The position numbers and the translations under genes are program-made. This document shows positions 16,920 through 25,423 of a DNA stretch of 64,000 nucleotides, piece after piece. The notes below the pieces were generated by a model that did no database searches, was not told where the DNA came from, and saw only the letters and a list, made by a program, of their open reading frames with translations. This stretch comes from UBA9655 sp963704475 (GTDB lineage Bacteria > Pseudomonadota > Alphaproteobacteria > UBA9655). The stretch lies in the NCBI GenBank assembly GCA_963704475.1, contig OY969900.1:1054001-1118000 (forward strand), read 5' to 3'. Positions within the stretch are counted from its first letter, which is position 1. Each line of letters begins with the position of its first letter.

Positions 16920-18563
16920 ATGGCAAAAGAAGTAAAGTTTGGGACAGATGCCCGCGAGCGGATGCTCAGAGGGATTGAAATTTTGGCAGACGCTGTGCGC
17001 GTGACCTTAGGTCCAAAAGGACGAAATGTTGTTCTTGATAAATCCTATGGTGCACCCCGCATTACAAAAGACGGTGTTTCCGTTGCAAAGGAAATTGAGC
17101 TTTCCGACAAATTCGAAAATATGGGTGCTCAAATGGTGCGCGAAGTCGCGTCCAAAACATCTGATATCGCAGGTGATGGAACAACGACAGCCACCGTTCT
17201 TGCTCATGCCATCGTCAAAGAAGGCATCAAGGCAGTTGCCGCTGGCATGAACCCTATGGACCTGAAGCGCGGCATTGACTTGGCTGTGCAAGCGGTTACG
17301 GAAGACGTGAAAAAGCGCTCTCGTGCTGTTGCAACCAATGATGAAATTGCGCAAGTTGGCACTATTTCTGCCAATGGCGAAGTAGAAATCGGTAAAATGA
17401 TTGCAGAAGCCATGAAGAAAGTCGGCAACGAAGGTGTCATCACCGTTGAAGAAGCAAAGTCTCTTGAGACAGAGCTTGATGTGGTGGAAGGTATGCAGTT
17501 TGATCGCGGTTATCTTTCTCCTTACTTTGTCACAAACGCAGAAAAGATGGTCTGTGAGATGGAAAATCCTTACATCCTTCTTCATGAGAAGAAACTGGGC
17601 GGATTGCAACCCCTTCTTCCTGTGCTTGAAACCGTTGTGCAATCAGGTCGTCCTCTGCTCATCATTTCTGAAGATGTCGAAGGAGAAGCGTTGGCAACCC
17701 TTGTTGTGAACAAGCTTCGCGGCGGGTTGAAAGTTGCAGCCGTTAAGGCGCCTGGCTTTGGAGATCGCCGTAAAGCGATGCTTGAAGACATTGCAACCGT
17801 CACCGGTGGCCAGCTTGTGTCTGAGGATATTGGATTAAAGCTTGAAAACGTGACGATTGCTATGCTCGGAAGCGCTAAGAAAGTTGTCATTACGAAAGAT
17901 GATACAACGATCATCAATGGCGCAGGTGCAAAGGCAGATATTGAGGCTCGTTGTAATCAAATTCGCGCCCACATCGAAGAAAGTACTTCTGACTACGATC
18001 GGGAAAAACTCCAAGAACGCCTCGCAAAACTTGCCGGCGGCGTTGCGGTGATTCGCGTAGGGGGAGCTACCGAAATCGAAGTGAAAGAGCGTAAAGATCG
18101 TGTTGAAGATGCGATGTATGCAACCCGTGCAGCTGTTGAAGAAGGCATTGTTGCGGGCGGCGGTGTGGCTCTTCTCCACGCCATCAAAGCTCTTGAAGCC
18201 TTAAAGCCTGCCAATGATGAGCAACGGATGGGAATTGATATCATCCGCAGAGCCCTTCAAGCTCCAGCACGGCAAATTGCAGTAAACGCAGGCGTTGATG
18301 GCTCAATTGTCATCGGAAAACTGCTTGAGAGCAAAGACACTAACTTTGGCTTTAATGCTCAAAGTGGGGAATATACGGATCTTGTGAAAGCCGGCATCGT
18401 CGACCCAACCAAGGTCGTCCGTATTGCACTTCAAGATGCTGCCTCTGTTGCAGGACTTCTGATTACAACAGAAGCCATGGTTGCAGATAAGCCTGAGAAA
18501 AAAGAAGCCCCAATGCCCGATATGGGTGGCATGGGTGGTATGGGCGGTGGAATGGGTTTCTAA
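16920..18563 (+). CDS. groEL: Chaperonin GroEL
   Basis: 547-residue subunit of the tetradecameric folding chamber. ATP-site motifs TLGPKGRNVV and GDGTTTATVL are present, as are the apical domain and the flexible GGM-rich C-terminus (GGMGGMGGGMGF). AAGGAAGG precedes the ATG. The gene ends in a clear terminator. Its last 22 bases and the whole 3' flank are copied again at 19910-19996, beyond the inserted ATPase gene. Confidence 0.98.
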   Translation: MAKEVKFGTDARERMLRGIEILADAVRVTLGPKGRNVVLDKSYGAPRITKDGVSVAKEIELSDKFENMGAQMVREVASKTSDIAGDGTTTATVLAHAIVKEGIKAVAAGMNPMDLKRGIDLAVQAVTEDVKKRSRAVATNDEIAQVGTISANGEVEIGKMIAEAMKKVGNEGVITVEEAKSLETELDVVEGMQFDRGYLSPYFVTNAEKMVCEMENPYILLHEKKLGGLQPLLPVLETVVQSGRPLLIISEDVEGEALATLVVNKLRGGLKVAAVKAPGFGDRRKAMLEDIATVTGGQLVSEDIGLKLENVTIAMLGSAKKVVITKDDTTIINGAGAKADIEARCNQIRAHIEESTSDYDREKLQERLAKLAGGVAVIRVGGATEIEVKERKDRVEDAMYATRAAVEEGIVAGGGVALLHAIKALEALKPANDEQRMGIDIIRRALQAPARQIAVNAGVDGSIVIGKLLESKDTNFGFNAQSGEYTDLVKAGIVDPTKVVRIALQDAASVAGLLITTEAMVADKPEKKEAPMPDMGGMGGMGGGMGF

Positions 18564-18629
18564 CTCCGATTCCTTCCCATAGATCTTTAGGAAATGAGAA
18601 AGGGCCCTTCGGGGCCCTTTTTTTATGGT
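18542..18629 (+). repeat. Direct repeat, left copy: groEL 3' end plus terminator
   Basis: 88 bp from the GGM codons of groEL through its terminator. The right copy at 19910-19996 differs by one substitution and one T in the terminator run. The two copies bracket the DUF4143 ATPase gene (period 1368 bp). Confidence 0.9.
18599..18624 (+). terminator. groESL rho-independent terminator
   Basis: AAAGGGCCC-cttcg-GGGGCCC hairpin with a tetraloop-type turn, followed by seven T. Confidence 0.93.
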
Positions 18630-18654
18630 GGGATGGACTAGTTTTACCTGACAT

Positions 18655-19800
18655 TTAATGCATCATATATTCACCCAACCTACACACGCGAATTTTATCT
18701 CCCAGAGGATAGCTTGGACCGTGGGGAACGATGACTGTCATTTCCGAAAGATTCAGATTATCGAGAGCTATGCGCATGGACTTAGTCACCTGTGGACTTG
18801 CCGTGTATTTAAACTCAAACCCCAGTTTTTTTCCATCTTTGATAACCATTAAGTCTAATTCAGCCTGGTTATGGGTCGCCCAGAAGTAGCAGTCATCACG
18901 ATCCACTTCCAGTTTATTAATAATATTTTCAATGGAAAATCCCTCCCAGGACGCTCCAATTTTTGGATGAGCTTGTAGCTGTGAGAAGTCGGTTATACCC
19001 AATAAGGTATGCAACAATCCTGAATCTTTTATATACACCTTGGACGCTTTTACCTGTCTTTTGCTGATATTTTCAAACCAAGGTTTTAACTGACGTACCA
19101 TAAAGGTACCTTCCAGGATATCTATGTAGCGTTTGCTTGTTTTAGATGTAAATCCGAGAGATGATGCAATCTCAGAAGCATTAAAGGTTTGTCCATGATA
19201 ATGGGCCAACATTTGCCAAAAACGCCGCAGGGTTGCTGGCTCTACATCAAAACCAGAAAGGGCCAAGTCACGCTCCAAAAATGTTTTAATGTATTCTTGC
19301 CTCCACCTATAGCTGGCTTTCTCAGAGCTTGCCAGAAAAGATCGAGGAAACCCTCCGCGTCCCCAGAGCGTATTGATAGCTTCCTGTCCTACTTCAAAAA
19401 GTGAAAAGGGAGGTAATTCAATGTAAGCTATGCGTCCAGCCAAACTTTCACTCGATTGCTGGATGAGGTCTCGAGAAGCACTTCCCAAAATAAGATATTT
19501 TTGTGACGTTGTGTCCACCAGATAGCGAAGAACAGGAAATAAATTGGGTCTACGCTGTATTTCATCAATAATAACCAGACCTTTGAGAGGTTGAAGTGTT
19601 AATTGTGCTTCAGTGAGGCGCGCTTGATCTATTTCATTTTCGAGATCAAAGGTCGTGACATTGTCCACAAAGTGTTGAGCATATTGATGGGCCAGTGTAG
19701 ATTTTCCACATTGTCTCGCTCCTAAAATGGACACAATAGGGAAAGTCTCAAATAACTCCCCTATTTCTTGAAGAAAGTGTTCTCGATCAATATACGCCAT
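18655..19800 (-). CDS. AAA ATPase with DUF4143 domain
   Basis: 381-residue member of the 'ATP-binding protein, AAA_14/DUF4143' family: Walker A GARQCGKST (about 27-35), Walker B LVIIDEIQRRP (about 73-83), sensor-like LGSASRDLIQQSSESLAGR, a winged-helix-like middle, then the DUF4143 part with KVYIKDSGLLHTLLG and a C-terminal DLMVIKDGKKLGFEFKY segment like a PD-(D/E)xK nuclease-fold core. Members are scattered accessory genes of unknown role, common in genomes rich in toxin-antitoxin and mobile DNA. Transcribed against groEL and held between the two copies of the groEL 3' end. Confidence 0.85.
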   Translation of the reverse strand: MAYIDREHFLQEIGELFETFPIVSILGARQCGKSTLAHQYAQHFVDNVTTFDLENEIDQARLTEAQLTLQPLKGLVIIDEIQRRPNLFPVLRYLVDTTSQKYLILGSASRDLIQQSSESLAGRIAYIELPPFSLFEVGQEAINTLWGRGGFPRSFLASSEKASYRWRQEYIKTFLERDLALSGFDVEPATLRRFWQMLAHYHGQTFNASEIASSLGFTSKTSKRYIDILEGTFMVRQLKPWFENISKRQVKASKVYIKDSGLLHTLLGITDFSQLQAHPKIGASWEGFSIENIINKLEVDRDDCYFWATHNQAELDLMVIKDGKKLGFEFKYTASPQVTKSMRIALDNLNLSEMTVIVPHGPSYPLGDKIRVCRLGEYMMH

Positions 19801-19857
19801 GTGTCTTCTTTGGATGAACGAATGAATTTATGTATTTATCATACTTGCTTAAAAACA

Positions 19858-19908
19858 CATTTGTCCATGAAATATTGGAGTGTTATTCCTAATTTTCATG
19901 GACAAATG
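19858..19908. promoter_or_regulatory. 15-bp perfect inverted repeat upstream of the ATPase gene
   Basis: CATTTGTCCATGAAA (19858-19872) and its exact reverse complement (19894-19908), separated by 21 bases. It sits 58-108 bases upstream of the ATPase start and ends one base before the right groEL direct repeat. It could be an operator, a hairpin, or an end of the inserted segment. Confidence 0.6.
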
Positions 19909-19909
19909 A

Positions 19910-19996
19910 GGGCGGTGGAATGGGTTTCTAACCCCGATTCCTTCCCATAGATCTTTAGGAAATGAGAAAGGGCCCTTCGGGGCCCTTTTTTATGGT
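19910..19996 (+). repeat. Direct repeat, right copy: groEL 3' end plus terminator
   Basis: 87-bp copy of 18542-18629. It includes the terminal groEL codons, the stop and a complete second terminator hairpin (19967-19991). Confidence 0.9.
19967..19991 (+). terminator. Duplicated groESL terminator
   Basis: Same AAAGGGCCC / GGGGCCC hairpin followed by six T. It insulates the secreted protein gene downstream from leftward DNA. Confidence 0.85.
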
Positions 19997-20176
19997 CGGA
20001 ATGGCTGCATCTTGTTGTATGGTTTGGGGGCTTGCATGAATCATTTATAAAACTATTTCACAATATGTTGCTTGAAATTTAAACCAACTTCCATATATAT
20101 AGTATTATGTTGGTGGAATGACTATAGATATGCAACATGCAATGTTTATTTTTTATTAATTTGAGAAATTTAATTC

Positions 20177-22780
20177 ATGATCAATCTAAATTTAAAATCG
20201 ATGACCTCAGTAGTCGTCGTTGCATCCCTTCTCTGCGCTGACGCAGCTTGGGCCGGACCGAAGATGACGGACGAAGAACGAGCTATTGTTAATGCTAGAG
20301 CTAATGCTCGTGCTGCCGAAAAGGCGGCTCGTGCAGATCGTGAAACCGCGGCTCTTCAAGCTGAAGCTGCTCGTGCCGCTGTTACGGCTCGTTTTGCTAC
20401 TCCTGAGGCTCGTGCTGTTTTTAACGAGGCTTTAAAAGCAGCTCGTGATGCTTATGCTAGTATAACTCGTGAAAGTGGGGCTTCTGCTCTTAAAGCTCTT
20501 AAAGACGCTCGTGATGCTGCTGGTCCTGCTCTTGATGCTGCTCCCGCTCTTGATGCTGCTCGTGCTGTTTATGATCGTGTTCCTGTTCCTGTTCCTGCTC
20601 CTGCTGCTGCTGCTCATGCTGTTTATGATCGTGCTTCTGTTTTTGTTCCTGCTGCTCGTGCTGCTCCTGCTCTTGATGCTGCTACTCGTGCTCGTAAAGC
20701 CGACACTGAGCGTGATCGTGCTCTTGAAGATGCTCTTCAAGCTGCTCGTGCTATTTATGTTCGTGCTGCTGCAATTCGTGCTCTTGATGATCTTAAGACA
20801 AAAGATGATGAAGATGCTCTTCAAGCTGCTCGTAAGGTTGGTACTCCTACTCCTACTCCTGCTCCTGCTCCTGCTCCTGCTGATACTCATGCTTATGTTC
20901 CTTCTCCTGCAGATGATCTTGCTGAGGCTCGTCCTCTTGAAGCTGCTCGTGCTGTTTATGTTTGTGCTATTCATGCTCGTACTTCTGCTGATGCTCTTGA
21001 TGCTTGTGCTCATGCTTGTGCTCGTGCTGCTATTTCTACCGCTCGTTCTACTTCTCCTGCTTTTGAAGCTACTCTTGAAGCTCTTCGTGCTATTTATGCT
21101 GATCCTGCTCATCCCGCTGCTCTTGCTCTCGCTGATCTTGAGGCTTCTGATGTTACTCAAGCTCTAGAAGCTCTTGATGCTGCCTTTGCTGTTTCTGCAG
21201 CTGATCTTGCTATCAAAGATGCTCTCGCTGGGGCTGCTTCTGATGCTGTTCGTAAGGCCACTGGTGATCGTCGTCCTTCTGCTTCTGATAACGCCGTGCG
21301 TGTCCGTGCTCGTAATTTTCTTGATGCTTATGCTGTTCCTACTGCCAGCGCTCTTGATGCTGCTTGTGCTGCTCATGAGGCCACTGCAGAGGCTCATGCT
21401 AGTATTGCTACTAGGTATGCTTGTGCTCTTGAAGCTGCTGAAGTTGGTGCCGCTGCTCGTGCTCTTGATAAGGTAGAGGCTCGTGTTCGTGCTGCTGATT
21501 TTGCTGAGGCTCGTTCTCTTACTGCTGATCTTGAAAAAGCTCGTGCTGCTTATACTGCTGCTTGTGATAAAGCTTCTGAAGCTCTTGCTAATGCTGAGGC
21601 TGGTGATCGTGATCTTGATGATAGTGCTCTTGATGCTGCTGCTCGTAAAGCTTTTACTCTTACTCTTACTAATGCTTATGCTCCCACCTTCTTAAAAGGC
21701 CTGGGGCGCGCTCAACGCTTGCTCCTCATAGCGCAGATAGATAGTAATCGTAAAACCTGTTCGCTTGATGATCTTGCTGCCCGCGGAAAAACGATTGTAA
21801 CTTTCATTTCTCCTTTATTAAGAGATATGAATAATTTTGATCGATACAGAACGATATCCTACATGCTCCAGCAAACGTCTTCTAATATCCGCTCTCGTGC
21901 AACCGGTTGCTCAGGATGTATCGCTCCACTCTTAAAAAATAAGGATCCTGCTCAATGCGCAAAGGTGGCATTCTCCATTCTCAATCTCAAGTTTACTGGT
22001 AAAGATTGGGAAGATCTCTCTCAGATCAGTAATGTGGCATTCTCCATTCTCAATCTCAAGTTTACTGGTAAAGATTGGGAAGATTTCTCTCAGACCACTG
22101 ACCGCGTAAAACGTATTAAAGATCAGGTCTTATCTGTTCTTAACCTTGACCATGTGGATTCTTCTGTTTGCTCAAAACTGGTAATCCACCTGTTCACTCT
22201 TACGTCAGAGGAGATCACTTGCCGCGTAAACCGTATCAAACATGAGGTTTTACCTATACCTCAGATTAAAAATATGGATCCTTCTTCTCGCGCAAGACTG
22301 ATATCCACCTTACTGACACTTACGTTAGAGCAGAGCGTCGCCTGGGAAAAAAAATTTCTGAATTATACCGAATCCAAAATTACAGATCCTTCTTTTTTAA
22401 CTGCTGCGAAATCAGGAACTGCAAGTCAGTCCGATGGTGATAATGATATTGCTCAGATAGTGGGAACTGCTGGGGTAAGACCTGCTATATATCACACTAC
22501 TTCGGAAGAACCTGTTGGACGTCTCCCCAATGATAGTCATGTGCATTTGGTAAGGCCACGTAACCCCGCTGATGAGGACGTGCGTTCAACTGCTTCGTTT
22601 GAAACTGCGGGTTCAATTGCTCCGGACAGATCTGTTGTGGGTGGCCTCAAACAATTCAATGACGGGCGTTCAACGTGTTCAGCTGCTTCGGCGAGTTCAG
22701 CTGCTTCGGCGAGTTCAGCTCCTTTGACGCCACGTCCAACTAGTAAGCCCTCCCCTGCGGGGAAAAAGGGAAGAAAATAG
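20177..22780 (+). CDS. Large secreted Ala-rich protein with C-terminal PLL repeats
   Basis: 867 residues, no known family. A signal peptide (SVVVVASLLCADAAWA) is followed by about 470 residues dominated by Ala, Arg, Asp and Leu in helical, loosely periodic A-R-A-x-Y / A-L-D-A-A patterns with PVPVPAPA and PTPTPAPAPAPA linkers. Codon choice here is nearly fixed on GCT, CGT and CTT, unlike its neighbours. From about residue 504 the composition becomes normal and the chain carries degenerate copies of the repeat found in the protein at 49943 (FISPLLRDM, CIAPLLKNKDPAQ, EVLPIPQIKNMDPSSRARLIS). A Ser/Ala tail (SAASASSAASASSAP) and a basic end (GKKGRK) close it. Probably exported; a host-facing role is inference. 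Confidence 0.7.
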   Translation: MINLNLKSMTSVVVVASLLCADAAWAGPKMTDEERAIVNARANARAAEKAARADRETAALQAEAARAAVTARFATPEARAVFNEALKAARDAYASITRESGASALKALKDARDAAGPALDAAPALDAARAVYDRVPVPVPAPAAAAHAVYDRASVFVPAARAAPALDAATRARKADTERDRALEDALQAARAIYVRAAAIRALDDLKTKDDEDALQAARKVGTPTPTPAPAPAPADTHAYVPSPADDLAEARPLEAARAVYVCAIHARTSADALDACAHACARAAISTARSTSPAFEATLEALRAIYADPAHPAALALADLEASDVTQALEALDAAFAVSAADLAIKDALAGAASDAVRKATGDRRPSASDNAVRVRARNFLDAYAVPTASALDAACAAHEATAEAHASIATRYACALEAAEVGAAARALDKVEARVRAADFAEARSLTADLEKARAAYTAACDKASEALANAEAGDRDLDDSALDAAARKAFTLTLTNAYAPTFLKGLGRAQRLLLIAQIDSNRKTCSLDDLAARGKTIVTFISPLLRDMNNFDRYRTISYMLQQTSSNIRSRATGCSGCIAPLLKNKDPAQCAKVAFSILNLKFTGKDWEDLSQISNVAFSILNLKFTGKDWEDFSQTTDRVKRIKDQVLSVLNLDHVDSSVCSKLVIHLFTLTSEEITCRVNRIKHEVLPIPQIKNMDPSSRARLISTLLTLTLEQSVAWEKKFLNYTESKITDPSFLTAAKSGTASQSDGDNDIAQIVGTAGVRPAIYHTTSEEPVGRLPNDSHVHLVRPRNPADEDVRSTASFETAGSIAPDRSVVGGLKQFNDGRSTCSAASASSAASASSAPLTPRPTSKPSPAGKKGRK
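21965..22102 (+). repeat. 69-bp tandem duplication within the Ala-rich protein gene
   Basis: Two adjoining copies (period 69) encode VAFSILNLKFTGKDWED... twice, differing at a couple of bases near the end. A recent in-frame duplication of part of a PLL repeat. Confidence 0.9.
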
Positions 22781-22809
22781 AGGAGGTAGGTAAGCTGGGG
22801 AAAATGCTG

Positions 22810-22860
22810 GTTTCAGGACCTCGTTGTCATAAGATCCCGGATCAAGTCCGGGATGATAAC
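22810..22860. repeat. Palindromic repeat C (partial copy)
   Basis: tttcaggacctcgttgtcat followed by gatcccggatcaagtccgggat: the right two-thirds of the family C element, between the Ala-rich protein gene and trpS. Confidence 0.75.
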
Positions 22861-22864
22861 CACC

Positions 22865-23863
22865 TTACACCCTCAAAAGGCCCACGATTTCTTTGATCTC
22901 GCCCATATTTTTGCTTGCGAGGTCATTGGCTTTGTGAGCGCCTTTTTGAAGAATTTCATCCAGATAGTGGGGTTCTTTAAGGAGAGTGATCATTTTCTCC
23001 CGAATGGGGGTGAGAGTTGCAACAAGTAATTCAGTCAACTTTTCCTTCAGAACAGAAAAAGATTGCCCTTCAAACTCTCCGCAGGCTTTTTCTAAGGGGA
23101 TGTCTGAGAGGGCCGCAAAAATACTCAAAAGATTCAAAGCTTCCGGTCTGTTTTCCATTGCCTGGGGGGTGCCGAGAAGGGGCAAGGGGTCCGTTTTAGC
23201 CTTTCGAATTTTAAGGGCGATTGTCTCGGGGTCGTCCATCAGATGAATGCGGCTGTAAGCGGAAGGATCGGATTTGCTCATCTTAAGTGTGCCGTCCCTT
23301 AAGCTCATAATACGCGCCGCTGTGTTTAAAATGAAAGGCTCAGGAAGGCCGAAATAGTCAACCTTATACTGGCGGTTAAAAGAACCTGCAATATCACGAG
23401 CTAATTCAAGATGTTGTTTCTGATCCTCCCCCACCGGGACATGGGTTGCTTTATAGATTAAAATATCAGCGGCCATCAGGACAGGGTAGGCATAGAGTCC
23501 AAGGTTAGCCTCCTCACGGTGTCTTCCCGACTTTTCCTTGAACTGAGTCATGCGGTTCAGCCATCCCAATGGAGTGAGGCATGAAAAAATCCATGCGAGC
23601 TCACTGTGGGCTGCAACAGAACTTTGCACAAAAATATGAGACTGGTCTGGATTAATGCCAGAGGCTACATAGGCCGCAACTGTTTCGCGCGTCCATGTTC
23701 GCATGTCTTCAGGAGCGGGAAGCGTTGTCAGGGCATGCAAATCCACAATACAAAACAAAGCTTCAAACTGATTTTGAAGCGTAACCCAGTTTCGCAAGGC
23801 GCCTAAATAATTCCCAAGATGGAGATTTCCGGTGGGCTGAATGCCCGATAAAATACGCCCCAT
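22865..23863 (-). CDS. trpS: Tryptophanyl-tRNA synthetase
   Basis: Charges tRNA-Trp. The 332-residue class I enzyme has SGIQPTGNLHLGNYLGAL (HIGH-like, about 6-23), GEDQKQHLELARDIA and KMSKSDPSAYS (about 195). The start codon overlaps the stop of the upstream murJ, keeping the alphaproteobacterial murJ-trpS order and implying one transcript from the murJ genes. Confidence 0.97.
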   Translation of the reverse strand: MGRILSGIQPTGNLHLGNYLGALRNWVTLQNQFEALFCIVDLHALTTLPAPEDMRTWTRETVAAYVASGINPDQSHIFVQSSVAAHSELAWIFSCLTPLGWLNRMTQFKEKSGRHREEANLGLYAYPVLMAADILIYKATHVPVGEDQKQHLELARDIAGSFNRQYKVDYFGLPEPFILNTAARIMSLRDGTLKMSKSDPSAYSRIHLMDDPETIALKIRKAKTDPLPLLGTPQAMENRPEALNLLSIFAALSDIPLEKACGEFEGQSFSVLKEKLTELLVATLTPIREKMITLLKEPHYLDEILQKGAHKANDLASKNMGEIKEIVGLLRV

Positions 23864-25410
23864 TATGCCCTCGATGAAAACATAAGCTTAAGATCATGAA
23901 ACTTAAGGGCGCCGATCACATGAGAAAGGAGCAAGAAACCAACAAGGCCTCCACTTACAATCCCCAAAACAACAAGCCCCCTCATAAATTCCCCTCTCAA
24001 CAGAAAAGGATAGAGAGCAAATTGAAGGGCTTTTAGCAGCAGAACGGTACTGCCACAGGTCAGAAGCATGCGCGAGCCAAATTTCTTGAGACGATCTTCA
24101 ATAAGAAGATGGCCCTGACGCCACAAAAGGTATCCTAACCAAAGGGCATTAACCCAGGCCGCCATAGCGGTCGCAAAAGCAATGCCCACTTGATGGAAAG
24201 TTCCCATCAACGCCACACTGAGTCCAATATCCACAGCAATTCCTGCAATTGCTGTATAAACAGGGGTGGACGTATCCTGGCGCGCAAAAAAACTTGAGCT
24301 AAAAACCTTGATGAGCACATACGCGGGAAGACCAAGAGCAAGGGCTTGAAGTGTAAGTGCAGTCGCTTTTGTATCCTGCGCTGTAAAAGCCCCTCGCTCA
24401 AAAACCATCATGATAAAAGGCTCCGCCAAGAAAATGAGAGCGAGGGCGGCAGGAAGAGTTAAAAACATTGAAAATTCAAGAGCTTGATTTTGAATTTTAT
24501 GCGCTTTTCCCCAATCCTTTGCGCGAATATGCCGGGAGAGAATCGGCAGAAGAGCTGTACTCACCGCAACCCCAATAACACTTAAGGGAAGCTGGTTGAG
24601 CCTATCTGCATAATTTAAATAAGAAATAGATCCTGTCGGAAGCCAAGACGCAATAAAAGCACCGACAAAAAGGTTAATTTGAACAACCCCTGAACCAAAG
24701 GCGGCGGGCGCTAAAATTTTAAAGAAATGTTTTGTATTTTCATCAAAGCGAGGCCAAACAAAGCGCAGACCCATTCCCTCTTTCAAAGAGGGAATCCACA
24801 CCCAAAGACACTGAGCAATCCCACAGCCCATAATGGCCCATGCAAAGGCATATCCTGGAGAGAAAAGCCTATTATAGAAACTCGCCACAATCGCAACAAT
24901 CAACACATTCCCAATAAGAGGAGAGGAGGCAACAATTGCAAATTTATCAAAAGAATTTAAAATACCGCTATAAAGTGCTGTTATTGAAATGAAAAAAATA
25001 AAAGGAAACGTAATCCTGCTAAACTCTATCGCATAAAAGAGCCTCTCAGGGGTTGTGATAAACCCTGGAACCAAAAGGGGTATTAAGGTGGGAAGACAGA
25101 GTTCGATACAAAGAATCAAGAGGAAGAGCACGCCAACCCAAAGAGTCAGAATTTGTTCCGCAAACGTACGGGCTTCCTTTTTCCCTTTTGTCGCGAGTAT
25201 TCCTGCAAATAAAGGAACGAAAGAGGCATTAAAAGCGCCTTCTGCAAAGAGACGTCGAAAAAAGGACGGCAATTTAATGGCAACAACAAGGGCATCCGCG
25301 GCAGGGCCCGCGCCTAAGAAAGAAGCCGTCAGGATTTCTCGGACAAATCCAAAAAGACGACTGCCAATAGTGTATCCCCCAACCGTTGTTATAGACCGCG
25401 CAAGATTCAT
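23863..25410 (-). CDS. murJ: Lipid II flippase MurJ, copy 1
   Basis: MATE-like/MVF-family flippase carrying lipid II across the inner membrane for peptidoglycan synthesis. 515 residues with about 14 hydrophobic helices; N-terminal MNLARSITTVGGYTIGSRLFGFVRE and the FRRLFAEGAFNASFVPLF hallmark are present. It lies directly after a second murJ (13-base gap) and overlaps trpS by one base, so trpS-linked copy 1 is probably the ancestral position. The two copies clearly share a fold but differ at many residues, so the duplication is not recent. Confidence 0.95.
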   Translation of the reverse strand: MNLARSITTVGGYTIGSRLFGFVREILTASFLGAGPAADALVVAIKLPSFFRRLFAEGAFNASFVPLFAGILATKGKKEARTFAEQILTLWVGVLFLLILCIELCLPTLIPLLVPGFITTPERLFYAIEFSRITFPFIFFISITALYSGILNSFDKFAIVASSPLIGNVLIVAIVASFYNRLFSPGYAFAWAIMGCGIAQCLWVWIPSLKEGMGLRFVWPRFDENTKHFFKILAPAAFGSGVVQINLFVGAFIASWLPTGSISYLNYADRLNQLPLSVIGVAVSTALLPILSRHIRAKDWGKAHKIQNQALEFSMFLTLPAALALIFLAEPFIMMVFERGAFTAQDTKATALTLQALALGLPAYVLIKVFSSSFFARQDTSTPVYTAIAGIAVDIGLSVALMGTFHQVGIAFATAMAAWVNALWLGYLLWRQGHLLIEDRLKKFGSRMLLTCGSTVLLLKALQFALYPFLLRGEFMRGLVVLGIVSGGLVGFLLLSHVIGALKFHDLKLMFSSRA

Positions 25411-25423
25411 ACAAGACCACCTT

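Noticed and set aside
17007..18244. Several open frames antisense to groEL
   Set aside because: Shadow frames of a highly conserved coding sequence; no start signals and no family.
20432..21160. Long Ser/Arg-rich open frame on the minus strand
   Set aside because: It mirrors the repetitive GCT/CGT codons of the Ala-rich gene on the other strand, with no ribosome binding site or family; the forward gene has a signal peptide and continues into normal sequence.
20469..21695. Leu-rich open frames resembling a membrane protein
   Set aside because: The third frame of the same low-complexity stretch (CTG/CTT runs); the apparent hydrophobicity is a by-product of gctgct-type repeats.
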